From NCBI RefSeq assembly GCF_027257155.1, contig NZ_JAPWDU010000001.1, forward strand, positions 744,001 to 808,000: a DNA stretch of 64,000 nucleotides, in the 5' to 3' direction. The stretch comes from Cerasicoccus sp. TK19100 (lineage in GTDB: Bacteria > Verrucomicrobiota > Verrucomicrobiia > Opitutales > Cerasicoccaceae). The notes under the pieces are model-generated. The model saw nothing but the letters and a program-made list of their open reading frames with translations, did no database searches and was not told the origin of the DNA. A program made the position numbers and the translations under genes. Of this stretch, positions 31,366-39,777 are shown one piece after another (positions within the stretch are counted from its first letter, which is position 1; the number at the start of each line of letters is the position of its first letter).

Positions 31366-33561
31366 ATGCACATTTTTCCTGTTCATGTGCAAAGCCTTCA
31401 TTCAAATACTTACGCAATGAGCCAACCAAAGTCTCTTAACCTAGACCGTCCCGCAGAGGGAACCCCCCAGAGGCCAGACCTCTTTCACCGATACGAATTT
31501 TCCAAGACCATTGCTAAAACCCTCCTTCTTGCCCCCAGCAGCGACTGCCTTGTTGCCTCTCTTGAAGGCGGCTGGGGAACTGGCAAAACGTCAGTGGTTA
31601 AAATGATAAAAACCTACTACGGCGAACAGCAGAAGAGCGTGCAGCCTGTAGTAATAACTTTTAACCCTTGGATGTTTAGCGGCCTTGGCGACTTGGCCAA
31701 GGAGTTCCTGCTGCAATTTGGCAGCACCCTGCAACTCTCTGATAAAGGCAAACGGCTGAATAAGGCTGGGGACGCCATTCTTAAATACTCCAGTGTCTTT
31801 GACGCCATTAAGCTAGTGCCAGGTGCGGAGCCTTGGGCAACCATGATAAAGGCTGCTATCTCTGCTGTAGGTGGCAGTGCATCGCAGTTAGGCGACATGC
31901 ACACGCCAAACCTAGAGCAGCAAAGAAGCAACGTAATATCGGCCTTGGCGGCTACCAATAAGGCATTCGTCGTTGTTATCGACGACATCGACCGCCTAGT
32001 GCCCGAAGAAGTGTATGCCATCCTTCGGCTGGTTAAGTCAGTATCCGATTTCCCGCGCGTCTCCTTCCTGTTGGTTTATGAACACGCCCATGTTGTAAAA
32101 TCGCTGGAGTTATCGAACATTCCCGAACCGTCGGCATACTTGGAGAAGATCGTGCAGTTGCGCTTCACTCTGCCGCGGATTTCTAGGGATGACGCCTACG
32201 AATACTTTGACAGGCATTTAGCCGGTTATGGCGAAGAAGAAACAGAAGTGGCATTTTACCGTGAAAAGGAACGTTGGCGCGATGTGGCATTAGAACATTT
32301 ATTACTGCTGCTAAAGACGCCTCGCGACTACGTTCGGTTAACTAACCGCCTAAATGTCCATTACCCAATCGTTAAGGGTGAGGTGTCATTTGCTGACTAT
32401 TGCTGCATCGAGGCAATTGCAGTTGTGGAACCGCAGCTGTATGAAACCATTAAAAACAACCCTCGTGCTTACGTTGGTCATGACCCACTTAATCCGTATA
32501 ACTTATGGAGTAAGCATATTGAACAAACAGAATCCATTCGCAAAGGGGCGCTTGAGGCTGTAAGAGACGAAGAGAAGCGCGCACGGCTATCTTCCTTACT
32601 CGGTTCATTGTTTCCGAAAACAGTAGATAATCCACATGCAGAGGCCGACCCAGGTCGCACAGGTGGCAGGATTGCTAACCCAGACAATTTTGAGTATGCA
32701 TTCTACTACACGCGCCCTGCGCATTTGGTAAGCTTGGAGGCATTGCGTGATATCTGGCTAAATCCCTCTTCTCGGGAAGCACGGTTTGCGTCCATCGAAA
32801 ACGCTAGTGCAGGTAAGCGCCTATTGTCGGCAATTGATGAATTAATATTCAATCACGGACACGAAGCGTATGCGCAAGATTGGGGACCACCCGTAGAACC
32901 ACAGGATTTCGCAAAGCATTACATCGCCTTTGTCGAGAGTGCAGTAATGCCCAAGGAAATCGGATCACTCATTTATGGCGACTACAGATTTTTTCTAAAA
33001 AGAGTAAATTATTGGCTGCAAAAGCGTCTAGGCACTTCCGAGCGATTGTCATTCGCAAAGTTTCTAGTGGAAGACCCAAGTATGCTTCCTCTGTCGTGCC
33101 AATTTGTTAATCGAAATTTGAAGAAGGTAGAGAAGGAGGAACTGCTTCCTGATGAAGAGATGGAGCAATTAAACCAAAAATGGCTAGATGTTTGCGCTGA
33201 AGCTCTTAAATTAGATAGTTTTTGGGATTCTAAGTTCGTGAATCATATTTTAATAACTCTTCTGCGTATGGGAGGCGCTGCGGCGCTTGAAGCAGCAGTC
33301 CAGCGTGCGGAAATGGAGATAGAACAAAAAGTTTGCTGCCTAAAAGCTCTTATTAGTGGTGGCAGTATCGATGGAGAGCCCTACTATGTTACCGAATCAA
33401 AATTCACATTTAAGCATCTGAACATCGAGGCTTTCCAGGCAATCGCCAATTCTATTGATTGCAGCGCCGACGACTATGCGACTAGTGCCATGAAACTAGC
33501 CTATGCAAACCCGGGCATTAGCTACTACGTAAAAGATGCCCAAAGAACTGGAGATGACTAA
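31366..33561 (+). CDS. KAP family P-loop NTPase (probable phage-defence cargo)
   Basis: A 731-aa KAP-type ATPase, the family named for Kidins220/ARMS and PifA. Walker A is GGWGTGKTS at residues 68-76, preceded by CLVASLE. Walker B is VVVIDDIDRLVPEE, with acidic residues at 206-209, followed by FPRVSFLLVYEHAHV. The C-terminal half (about 420-731) is helical with no domain I know, and no membrane helices are obvious. PifA of the F plasmid blocks phage T7, and other KAP proteins occur in defence islands, so defence cargo is likely but not proven. The ATG at 31366 has an AAGGAG 11 bases upstream; an ATG at 31417 has none. It has its own promoter, divergent from the integrase operon. Confidence 0.88.
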   Translation: MHIFPVHVQSLHSNTYAMSQPKSLNLDRPAEGTPQRPDLFHRYEFSKTIAKTLLLAPSSDCLVASLEGGWGTGKTSVVKMIKTYYGEQQKSVQPVVITFNPWMFSGLGDLAKEFLLQFGSTLQLSDKGKRLNKAGDAILKYSSVFDAIKLVPGAEPWATMIKAAISAVGGSASQLGDMHTPNLEQQRSNVISALAATNKAFVVVIDDIDRLVPEEVYAILRLVKSVSDFPRVSFLLVYEHAHVVKSLELSNIPEPSAYLEKIVQLRFTLPRISRDDAYEYFDRHLAGYGEEETEVAFYREKERWRDVALEHLLLLLKTPRDYVRLTNRLNVHYPIVKGEVSFADYCCIEAIAVVEPQLYETIKNNPRAYVGHDPLNPYNLWSKHIEQTESIRKGALEAVRDEEKRARLSSLLGSLFPKTVDNPHAEADPGRTGGRIANPDNFEYAFYYTRPAHLVSLEALRDIWLNPSSREARFASIENASAGKRLLSAIDELIFNHGHEAYAQDWGPPVEPQDFAKHYIAFVESAVMPKEIGSLIYGDYRFFLKRVNYWLQKRLGTSERLSFAKFLVEDPSMLPLSCQFVNRNLKKVEKEELLPDEEMEQLNQKWLDVCAEALKLDSFWDSKFVNHILITLLRMGGAAALEAAVQRAEMEIEQKVCCLKALISGGSIDGEPYYVTESKFTFKHLNIEAFQAIANSIDCSADDYATSAMKLAYANPGISYYVKDAQRTGDD

Positions 33562-33587
33562 GTTTCATCGATTATCCGTCTAATTGG

Positions 33588-34748
33588 TTATGCATTGGTG
33601 GCTTGTTTTAGGATTGTAGCAATTTCGCATGCACTAGCATCAGGATATGCTTTAAGGATCGATAAGGTTTTGAATGCCCAATATCGGCCGGCTTGATCCC
33701 GTAGCTCGTCTATGTCTTTTGCGCCGAGTATTTGTGCAACTTCGGCAATCTTCTCACGCCATTTCTGACCTGATTCACGCCAAGAGAAATGCTGCGAAAC
33801 TACACGCCAACCTCTGGAGTATCGGACCATGCGAGCGCCCTTGAATTGCTCGCCACGGTAGCGACTGCCCTTCTCAAGATATTTGCCGACATAGTTGGCA
33901 ATGCCTTCTGCATTAGAGCGAATCGGCAATAGCTCAGAACGACCGAACCCGTATTTCTTCATGATCTTACGGAGGTAGCTCCAAAGATGGCGAAGGTAGG
34001 GTGAGGCGGAGTCGGTGTAAATCTGCTTGAGGCGGTGGAAGTCCTGGCAGCGGCCAGCCTCTCGAAAGACGATTTGACAGGAGCGGAAGGCTTCGAAGTT
34101 AAAGCCTGTGCGAATGTCTACTTGGCAAACAACCACCAAGTGATAATGCACGGCCCCTCGCTTTTGTGGCTCAACAGTGACTACGTGATTCAGGAAGCAT
34201 TTTCGGAGAATGTGTGTTGCGAGCGAATTGAAACGGCGCTGGGCTTCGCGGAAATCAGTAACATTATCCTCAAAAGTGAGGGTGAGGAATCCGAGACGCT
34301 CAACGCCGTAGAGTTTTGCCAAGTGCTTTAGATTCTCGACTAGGGCGAAGGCTTTCTTCTTCTCCGAAGTACTGGGACCGTTGAGCCATTCCTGAACTCC
34401 ATTGTATTCGACAAGTTGGCGTCCGTTTGAATCGAACTTAATATGTTTGGCGTGCTTGATTTCTTCTCCTGTCCAGACAAGCGGATTTGCTCGTTGAGTA
34501 TCGAATCCCGAAGGGAGTTCGGTTGAGTTGTTACTCTTTAGACAAGGAAGGGCGGCTGCGCCGCCTGAGCGCTCACCGCTCCGCGCCGGGGCGCAATGCG
34601 CCTCCGGCTGCGGATCAGTGATGCGCTTCAAAACTTGACCAATCTCGCCTGGCTTTGATTCGATTAGAGCATTCGCGAAGCTTCCCGTTTCCGATGTTTG
34701 GCCTTCAGCGTGTTGTCGCACGTTGGAGGCTCCTTTTTGCGCCCTCAT
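33588..34748 (-). CDS. rep: HUH rolling-circle replication initiator (Rep)
   Basis: A 386-aa HUH endonuclease-type replication protein. Motif I is LGFLTLTFEDN, the HUH motif is GAVHYHLVVV with histidines at residues 201 and 203, and the catalytic tyrosine motif is NYVGKYLEKG with Tyr286 and Lys289. These proteins nick and stay covalently bound to DNA at an origin to start rolling-circle replication. The first about 80 residues are non-conserved and partly encoded by GC-rich hairpins. The start ATG overlaps the stop of the upstream integrase-tail frame by four bases (ATGA). In the integrated state no other promoter for rep is obvious, because upstream lies attR and host DNA. Confidence 0.85.
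   Translation of the reverse strand: MRAQKGASNVRQHAEGQTSETGSFANALIESKPGEIGQVLKRITDPQPEAHCAPARSGERSGGAAALPCLKSNNSTELPSGFDTQRANPLVWTGEEIKHAKHIKFDSNGRQLVEYNGVQEWLNGPSTSEKKKAFALVENLKHLAKLYGVERLGFLTLTFEDNVTDFREAQRRFNSLATHILRKCFLNHVVTVEPQKRGAVHYHLVVVCQVDIRTGFNFEAFRSCQIVFREAGRCQDFHRLKQIYTDSASPYLRHLWSYLRKIMKKYGFGRSELLPIRSNAEGIANYVGKYLEKGSRYRGEQFKGARMVRYSRGWRVVSQHFSWRESGQKWREKIAEVAQILGAKDIDELRDQAGRYWAFKTLSILKAYPDASACEIATILKQATNA
34551..34602. repeat. GC-rich hairpins inside rep (candidate origin)
   Basis: GGCGGCTGCGCCGCC (34551-34565) forms a 6-bp stem with a three-base loop, and GGCGCAATGCGCC (34590-34602) forms a 5-bp stem. The patch is much richer in GC than the rest of the element and encodes the non-conserved ARSGERSGGAAALP segment of Rep. 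Rolling-circle origins often lie in or next to rep and contain such hairpins; this assignment is inferred. Confidence 0.45.
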
Positions 34749-35059
34749 AAGCGTTGCCTTTCCGTCTTCGGCTCCGCCTGCGACCGCGCAAGGGGTAGTA
34801 AGTCACATTGATTCGAGAGATGGGGTTCTCCAATCAACGATTGAGATAAAGTCGGCTGGATTACCTCAAGAATCACCGACCTTTGGCCGGGGCTGAGCTT
34901 TGGCCAGACATGGGCCACCTTAGCCAGGTCTTGCCAGTCGTTTTCAGAAATCTGTGACCCTATCAGTGCACACTCAGAATTTTCCGATTCTGTAAAGTGC
35001 TTACTGTCTTCGCTTTCTGAATTGTCGTCCGGGGGTTCGAGTCCCCGGGGGGGTACCAC
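34745..35059 (-). CDS. Integrase C-terminal tail fragment, separated by integration
   Basis: An open frame of 104 codons beginning in attR. Its first codons (VPPRGLEP) are the att core read in the same frame as in the integrase. In an excised circle the integrase would run through the core into this frame and gain 95 residues (PDDNSESEDSK to TERQRL), giving about 520 aa. The tail repeats CALIGSQIS, then has NDWQDLAKVAHVWPKLSPGQ, which resembles a small helical module. The stop overlaps the rep start (ATGA). In the integrated state only a GTG inside attR could start it, with no ribosome-binding site, so it is probably silent here. Confidence 0.7.
   Translation of the reverse strand: MVPPRGLEPPDDNSESEDSKHFTESENSECALIGSQISENDWQDLAKVAHVWPKLSPGQRSVILEVIQPTLSQSLIGEPHLSNQCDLLPLARSQAEPKTERQRL
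34945..34974. repeat. 30-bp direct repeat, right copy (possible integrase arm site)
   Basis: Exact partner of the repeat at 29280-29309, in the same orientation and 57 bp from the attR core. Both copies are preceded by a TTTTC run. See the left copy for the proposed role as an arm-type integrase site. Confidence 0.65.
35032..35058. other. attR core (distal attachment site)
   Basis: A 27-bp exact copy of the tRNA-Lys 3' end marking the far boundary of the element. It is not a second tRNA gene: the sequence before it does not form D or anticodon arms. Host sequence resumes at 35059. Confidence 0.88.
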
Positions 35060-35140
35060 TGATAAACAGTGTACTTTACTTACTCAGAACGACTTGCGCA
35101 AAAAGCGTAGCAAAACTGTAAGTCTGGTTTTGTCCATCTA

Positions 35141-35182
35141 GATGCGGTAATATCCGCATCAAACTGCCAAATTTGACAGTTT
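35141..35182. other. Two adjacent hairpins downstream of the element
   Basis: GATGCGG (35141-35147) pairs with CCGCATC (35154-35160), and AAACTG (35161-35166) with CAGTTT (35177-35182). They lie in the 231-bp gap between attR and the SGNH hydrolase stop. They may form a terminator for the hydrolase, but there is no T-tract. Nothing else is seen in this gap. Confidence 0.35.
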
Positions 35183-35289
35183 CGTAGAATGCAGGCTTTG
35201 AGCTTCGATCATCGGTTATCCAAAGGCATGAGCGCTCGGTCATCGAATGATCCCGGTGACGCCAGCACTCGGCCTGATCCACGACCCTG

Positions 35290-35910
35290 TTAAGGTTGAG
35301 CGATGTAGCAACTCAACCAGCCTGCGATAAAGCTAGCCTGTTGGATCCTGACTGATTCGATGAAATGGACGTGGTCACAGTATATTTCATTACCCAAATT
35401 CTTTGTGAAACCGTAAAGGTCGACTGCTGGAATCGAGTTTTGACTCATTATTATATCAGCAGCCTCATTATAAGACTCGCAGTCTGATTCAAATCGGTGA
35501 AAACCCGTGCACCTCTCATTGTGAATGCTTTCAATCAGTGGAGTTGTTCGCATCCAAATCAGTTTTGTTGCGGAGTGATCAAAGAGCTTTACGATATCCT
35601 GCAAATTTTCTTTGTAAGCTTCTAAGCAAATCTGACGCTTCTTTGTTTGTGGGTTCGTTTTGATATCATGCAGGCCGCAATTGAATAAAACATAATCAAA
35701 TGGCAGTTGATCCGATTCGACTTGAGAGCGTAAAAACTGCAATACCATTGATGAATCCCCACCATTTGCGCCTTTGGGCACGTCAAGATTGGCCAACGCT
35801 TCATCGACGCCTTCTTTTCTCGAATAAGAAAGTATGCCTTTCAGGTATTCTTTCAAATAGGGGCCATATTGAATCGAAATGCTATCTCCTATGACATATA
35901 TCTTTTTCAT
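35290..35910 (-). CDS. SGNH/GDSL-family hydrolase
   Basis: A 206-aa SGNH esterase-like protein. Block I is VIGDSISIQYGPYL with the nucleophile Ser near residue 10, block II Gly is in GANGGDSS, block III Asn is in LFNCGLHDIK, and block V is CDHVHFIES carrying the Asp-His pair. There is no signal peptide, so a cytoplasmic enzyme is expected. Such hydrolases often remove acetyl groups from sugars; that fits the polysaccharide genes downstream but is only an inference. It is the first host gene after the element and the start of the AT-richer region. Confidence 0.82.
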   Translation of the reverse strand: MKKIYVIGDSISIQYGPYLKEYLKGILSYSRKEGVDEALANLDVPKGANGGDSSMVLQFLRSQVESDQLPFDYVLFNCGLHDIKTNPQTKKRQICLEAYKENLQDIVKLFDHSATKLIWMRTTPLIESIHNERCTGFHRFESDCESYNEAADIIMSQNSIPAVDLYGFTKNLGNEIYCDHVHFIESVRIQQASFIAGWLSCYIAQP

Positions 35911-36005
35911 GTGCTTCTTATTGGGGCCAGGCTAGTCGTAGCTGATTTTTGGCTAAGAGCTAATCGAACGTGAGCAAAACTATAAAATTAATGCAGTGCT
36001 GGCAG

Positions 36006-39000
36006 TCACTGCTCCAGCCAAATCTTTAGTCTGTAGAATATGGTTGAAAGCGCATCTCCTAATTCAACCTCAATCTCTTGGAGATTATTATCTGCTGGTA
36101 TGGCAACAGCATTCGGCAGATTGATCCAAGCTTCTGCGCCCAAGTTCGTGTTGTATTGCAGGGTATAGTAACGCTTCAACCCTTCGTAGCCTTCCTGATT
36201 GTTAGCTGTTTGAGTCTGAAAGCTTAATTTAAAAGTGTTTTGTCCACTGGCGGTGATGTCCAGACGAGGCTTAAGGTTGAATTGGAGAGGATCTGTTCCC
36301 ATGATGCGCTCATCATTATTAGGGATGCCATCGCTATCAGGATCCAGCAAGCGATAGCCATCCGCTTCCTGCTGCCAGTCTTGCGCGGTTCGCCAGTCGT
36401 GATAGGTGCCAACCCCGATAGCTCCTGCATACTTGATGACTAAATGTGGCTGATGTGATGCTACAGCTGATTCTCGCGATGCCCATGATACGATGTAAGA
36501 ACTGCCTGTTTCCACGCCGGATATCTTGAGACCCAAGATTCGTGACGGGTCATTCTTTACGGTTTCACTGACAAGTTTGGTGATATCGACTGCTATCGGA
36601 ATGTTGAGTTGATAGGGCGGAGAGATACTGACCGAGTGCGGTTGTACTCTGGGACGTTGCTGATTCCAGGTCAGTTCGTCTTCGACCCAAGCGTCATCGG
36701 AGTCCTGGATTAATTCGATAATAAATTGTGTGTTGTTCGATCCGGAATAGAGCTGGACAGGGGTGAGCCAAAGGATGGCCTCATCGACTGAGTTTGCGCG
36801 ATCGGGTAACTCAAAGCGCATAAATGCCTCGCGGTGGAAATTATCCCCTGGGAAATTTTTGATCGGTAATTCACTGTCTGCTCCGAAATTAGTATTCGGA
36901 CTGCCGGCTTGTGCAATCGTATCGGCCTTTGCCGAAAGTCCACTGCCGACAGTGGCGCTAAACTCCAGCACAAGCTGCGGGCGATCTGCAACAGACGTGT
37001 ATTCCCTAGAGGCCCAGGCAATCATGTTGGAAAAACCCTGTTCTACTGCAGTAAATTTCAGGCCCAAGATACCAGCTGGATCTTCAGCCAATGTTTGCTG
37101 AACGAGCTTTGTTAGATCGATTTCAACTGGAGTGCCGACTTCGTAGGGCGGGTTGATGACGGTGTGCTGATGCACCTGCACCGCAGGCCTTGGTGAATCC
37201 CAGGTCAGTGCGTTTTCAGCCGACTGGTCTGTGCCACCATTCCCTTCGATCCAATCATCGGAGGCGTCTTCGAGTAAGCTGACGAGAAAGTGTGTCGTGT
37301 TGGAATCAGTGTAGAGTTGTGCTGGGGTTAGGATTAAGGTCGCACGTTCTAGCAGGGCTCCGGAAGGTGGCAAAGTGAAGCGCATAAAGGCTTCCCGGTG
37401 ATAGCTATCGCCGGGAGTATTCTTTACCAGCAGTCGATCGCTTTGACCAAAGTTAGTCGTAGGGAGACCACTCTGAATATAGGTGTCTATTTCGGCATCC
37501 AAAAGATTGCCCTCCAGCACGGTTAGCCAGAATTCTCGGAGGGTGGAAGATCCGCTATCTCCGCTTACATACATACGGAAGCTGTAAGTTCCCGCGGAGG
37601 AGGGCAATCCTTCGATGGTGTTGCCTGTAAACTGTATGCCCGGAGGCAGAGTGCCATCTACGAAGCTGAAGCTGTAGGGGCTGTCATCACCAGTTGCTAT
37701 AAGAGTATGTGAATAGGTGTTCTCAACCGAAGCTCGAGGCAACTTTACTACTGGCAGACCTGAAGTGACTGGGTCGTTCAATAGACGGTTCAAAAACTCG
37801 CCCCGAGTCATTGGTTGATTTAATAGTAGCAGTGAATCGGCACCCGTTTTATACGTTTGCGGCAGTCCGTGATACTTTTCCAGCCAGTTTGCTGCTAACT
37901 CAGGTGTCAGTAATTCGTTTGGTTTTAGATCGTGGTTCGGAAAGGCGTAGTACCATTGGTTAAAGCCGGGAAACTTTGAATTGGCATCGGCAGGAGCATT
38001 CGCGGGGTAAAGATCCTGAAAGAATCCCAAATTCCCAAACTGTTGCACGGCTCGATAGTAGGGTGACGACGGTGCCACATCGGAAACGTAATAGGTGAGT
38101 GCTCCGGCTTCATGCAGTGTTTTGCGTAATACCTGGACATCGATGTCCCGCACTTCCTGATTAAATTGAACTGCCTGAGCTCCAGCGGTCCCAGCAGCTT
38201 CGCCGAGTGCTGTCCATGTGGGCTCCATGCGCAGTGCACAGAATCCAATGTGGCTGGAGGATACGGCACAGGATACCAATAAGCCATCAACATTAGAGGG
38301 AACCAATACTCCGTAGGGCACTTGAAAGGGGCGGGTCGGCCATGTGCGGTTTCTTTGATTGATTAAGCCGATCGTCTCACCATTAGGTCCTTGCCGCACG
38401 CCATGGCAATTGGATGAATAGTCACCAATGGCGATGGCATCAAGCAGTGCAGGGACTCGTATGCTGCCAGGCTCGAATTTCAAATCATGCTCGGTAAAGA
38501 CGCGGTCTCCCAACATGCGACGTGCTTCACGGACATACAGTGCCGGAGACCAATTTTCATTTTCCGTATACTCATCCAACGGAATATACCATTCGGAAGC
38601 TTCCGCCGAGATCGCGGCTCCGTTTGAATCAGCAGTAATTTCTGGATCGTTCTGCAAGGTGTATAGCATGCCCAATGCTTGATAACGGGCTCGTTCGTAA
38701 ATAGCATCGCGCGTGGCTTGGTCACCATCCGCCCAAGGTCGCGTGTTGTAGATTCGGAAGCTTTGCGGAGATCCTTGTAGGTCGTTAAAATCAGCTTTGC
38801 TGTTGGGTATACGGCGCTCGAGGCCCGTTAAAATATCCTCCAATCCATCGACTTCTCGATTGAGAATCGCATCGATGATCCTTCTAAAATCTTCGCGGTC
38901 GTAACCTTCAGGCGCAGGTATGGGTGAGCCATTGTTCGGATCATCTGTCAGGGTGACTCGGAAATTATAAACCTGCAGGTAATCAGTATCATTGGGTGGC

Positions 39001-39668
39001 GCGATATCTTCATTGTAGCGCCATTTCCCATCTTCACCGATGCGATACGGTACACCAGCTGCGGCCATGAGATCTCCTTCGTAGGTTGCGTCTATGAATA
39101 CGGTGGCCTCTACATTGAGGGTATCTTCATTATTCACAGATGCAAAGACGACATTTGTAAGCCGTTGCCGCCCCACACTGGATGCCTCCGTCGTCACGGA
39201 TTGCATCGGGGATTGCAAGCGCAGGTTGACACCTTCTTCTTCGAGCATTCGCTCGAATATCATACGTGCTACTTTGGGTTCGTAGAAGCCCCCATTCTGC
39301 GCTGCATCAAGTTGGGGAGAGCCATAGCCGTAGGTTGTCGTGTAATGGTCGAGAACTCGATTCATGAACTCTCGCCAAATGCCACCTAAGCACTCAAAAG
39401 TTCTGAAATCCGTGTTGGAAAGACCACCTGAGGTCAAGCCGCCTACATGGTTCGAAGACTCAATCAGAATGACTTCTGAGCCAGATCTGGCCGCGCTGAC
39501 CGCAGCTGCAACACCGCTTGGTGTTGCTCCATATACGGCAATATCTACTTTGATCGATTCAGCCGCAAGTCTGTTGGGTGCGATAAGGCACCCCAGAATG
39601 ACAATCAATAAGTGTAAGATTCGACTTCTTCTACCGGAAGCCGAATCTTCGCTTAATGGATGTCTCAT
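36006..39668 (-). CDS. Secreted FAD-dependent oxidoreductase with Ig-like and DNRLRE-type domains
   Basis: A very large 1220-aa exported protein. After a hydrophobic signal (LHLLIVILGCLIAPNRLAA) comes an FAD_oxidored-type module (about residues 35-600) with dinucleotide motif VYGATPSGVAAAVSAARSG and SSNHVGGLTSGGL. A putative-Ig (He_PIG) repeat follows: SFVDGTLPPGIQFTGNTIEG. Then come two DNRLRE-type domains, each starting with a tandem match such as TNFGQSDRLLVKN and TNFGADSELPIKN and containing REAFMRF. The C-terminus has a calcium-binding-type DPDSDGIPNNDE loop and a beta domain shared with other verrucomicrobial secreted proteins. FAD_oxidored proteins of this type occur in glycan loci; the substrate is unknown. 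The start at 39668 lies one base from a perfect hairpin, and starts upstream remain possible. Confidence 0.82.
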   Translation of the reverse strand: MRHPLSEDSASGRRSRILHLLIVILGCLIAPNRLAAESIKVDIAVYGATPSGVAAAVSAARSGSEVILIESSNHVGGLTSGGLSNTDFRTFECLGGIWREFMNRVLDHYTTTYGYGSPQLDAAQNGGFYEPKVARMIFERMLEEEGVNLRLQSPMQSVTTEASSVGRQRLTNVVFASVNNEDTLNVEATVFIDATYEGDLMAAAGVPYRIGEDGKWRYNEDIAPPNDTDYLQVYNFRVTLTDDPNNGSPIPAPEGYDREDFRRIIDAILNREVDGLEDILTGLERRIPNSKADFNDLQGSPQSFRIYNTRPWADGDQATRDAIYERARYQALGMLYTLQNDPEITADSNGAAISAEASEWYIPLDEYTENENWSPALYVREARRMLGDRVFTEHDLKFEPGSIRVPALLDAIAIGDYSSNCHGVRQGPNGETIGLINQRNRTWPTRPFQVPYGVLVPSNVDGLLVSCAVSSSHIGFCALRMEPTWTALGEAAGTAGAQAVQFNQEVRDIDVQVLRKTLHEAGALTYYVSDVAPSSPYYRAVQQFGNLGFFQDLYPANAPADANSKFPGFNQWYYAFPNHDLKPNELLTPELAANWLEKYHGLPQTYKTGADSLLLLNQPMTRGEFLNRLLNDPVTSGLPVVKLPRASVENTYSHTLIATGDDSPYSFSFVDGTLPPGIQFTGNTIEGLPSSAGTYSFRMYVSGDSGSSTLREFWLTVLEGNLLDAEIDTYIQSGLPTTNFGQSDRLLVKNTPGDSYHREAFMRFTLPPSGALLERATLILTPAQLYTDSNTTHFLVSLLEDASDDWIEGNGGTDQSAENALTWDSPRPAVQVHQHTVINPPYEVGTPVEIDLTKLVQQTLAEDPAGILGLKFTAVEQGFSNMIAWASREYTSVADRPQLVLEFSATVGSGLSAKADTIAQAGSPNTNFGADSELPIKNFPGDNFHREAFMRFELPDRANSVDEAILWLTPVQLYSGSNNTQFIIELIQDSDDAWVEDELTWNQQRPRVQPHSVSISPPYQLNIPIAVDITKLVSETVKNDPSRILGLKISGVETGSSYIVSWASRESAVASHQPHLVIKYAGAIGVGTYHDWRTAQDWQQEADGYRLLDPDSDGIPNNDERIMGTDPLQFNLKPRLDITASGQNTFKLSFQTQTANNQEGYEGLKRYYTLQYNTNLGAEAWINLPNAVAIPADNNLQEIEVELGDALSTIFYRLKIWLEQ

Positions 39669-39698
39669 ACGTGCCGTCCATATGTTTGGACGGCACGT
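39669..39698. promoter_or_regulatory. Perfect 12-bp hairpin abutting a start codon
   Basis: ACGTGCCGTCCA (39669-39680) pairs perfectly with TGGACGGCACGT (39687-39698) around a six-base loop. On the minus strand it ends directly at the chosen ATG of the FAD oxidoreductase gene, where a ribosome-binding site should be. It could be a translational control element, an operator, or a terminator of the upstream GH16-like gene; no T-tract follows. Confidence 0.55.
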
Positions 39699-39777
39699 GG
39701 AGCAATTTTTCATACATTTGATGGGTGGTGGCAAGCGCTAGCGGATTATTCTAAGGGGTATCCGCATGCGCCCGAGT

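Noticed and set aside
35032-35058. Possible second tRNA-Lys gene
   Set aside because: Only the T arm to CCA is present; the sequence upstream forms no D or anticodon arm. It is attR.
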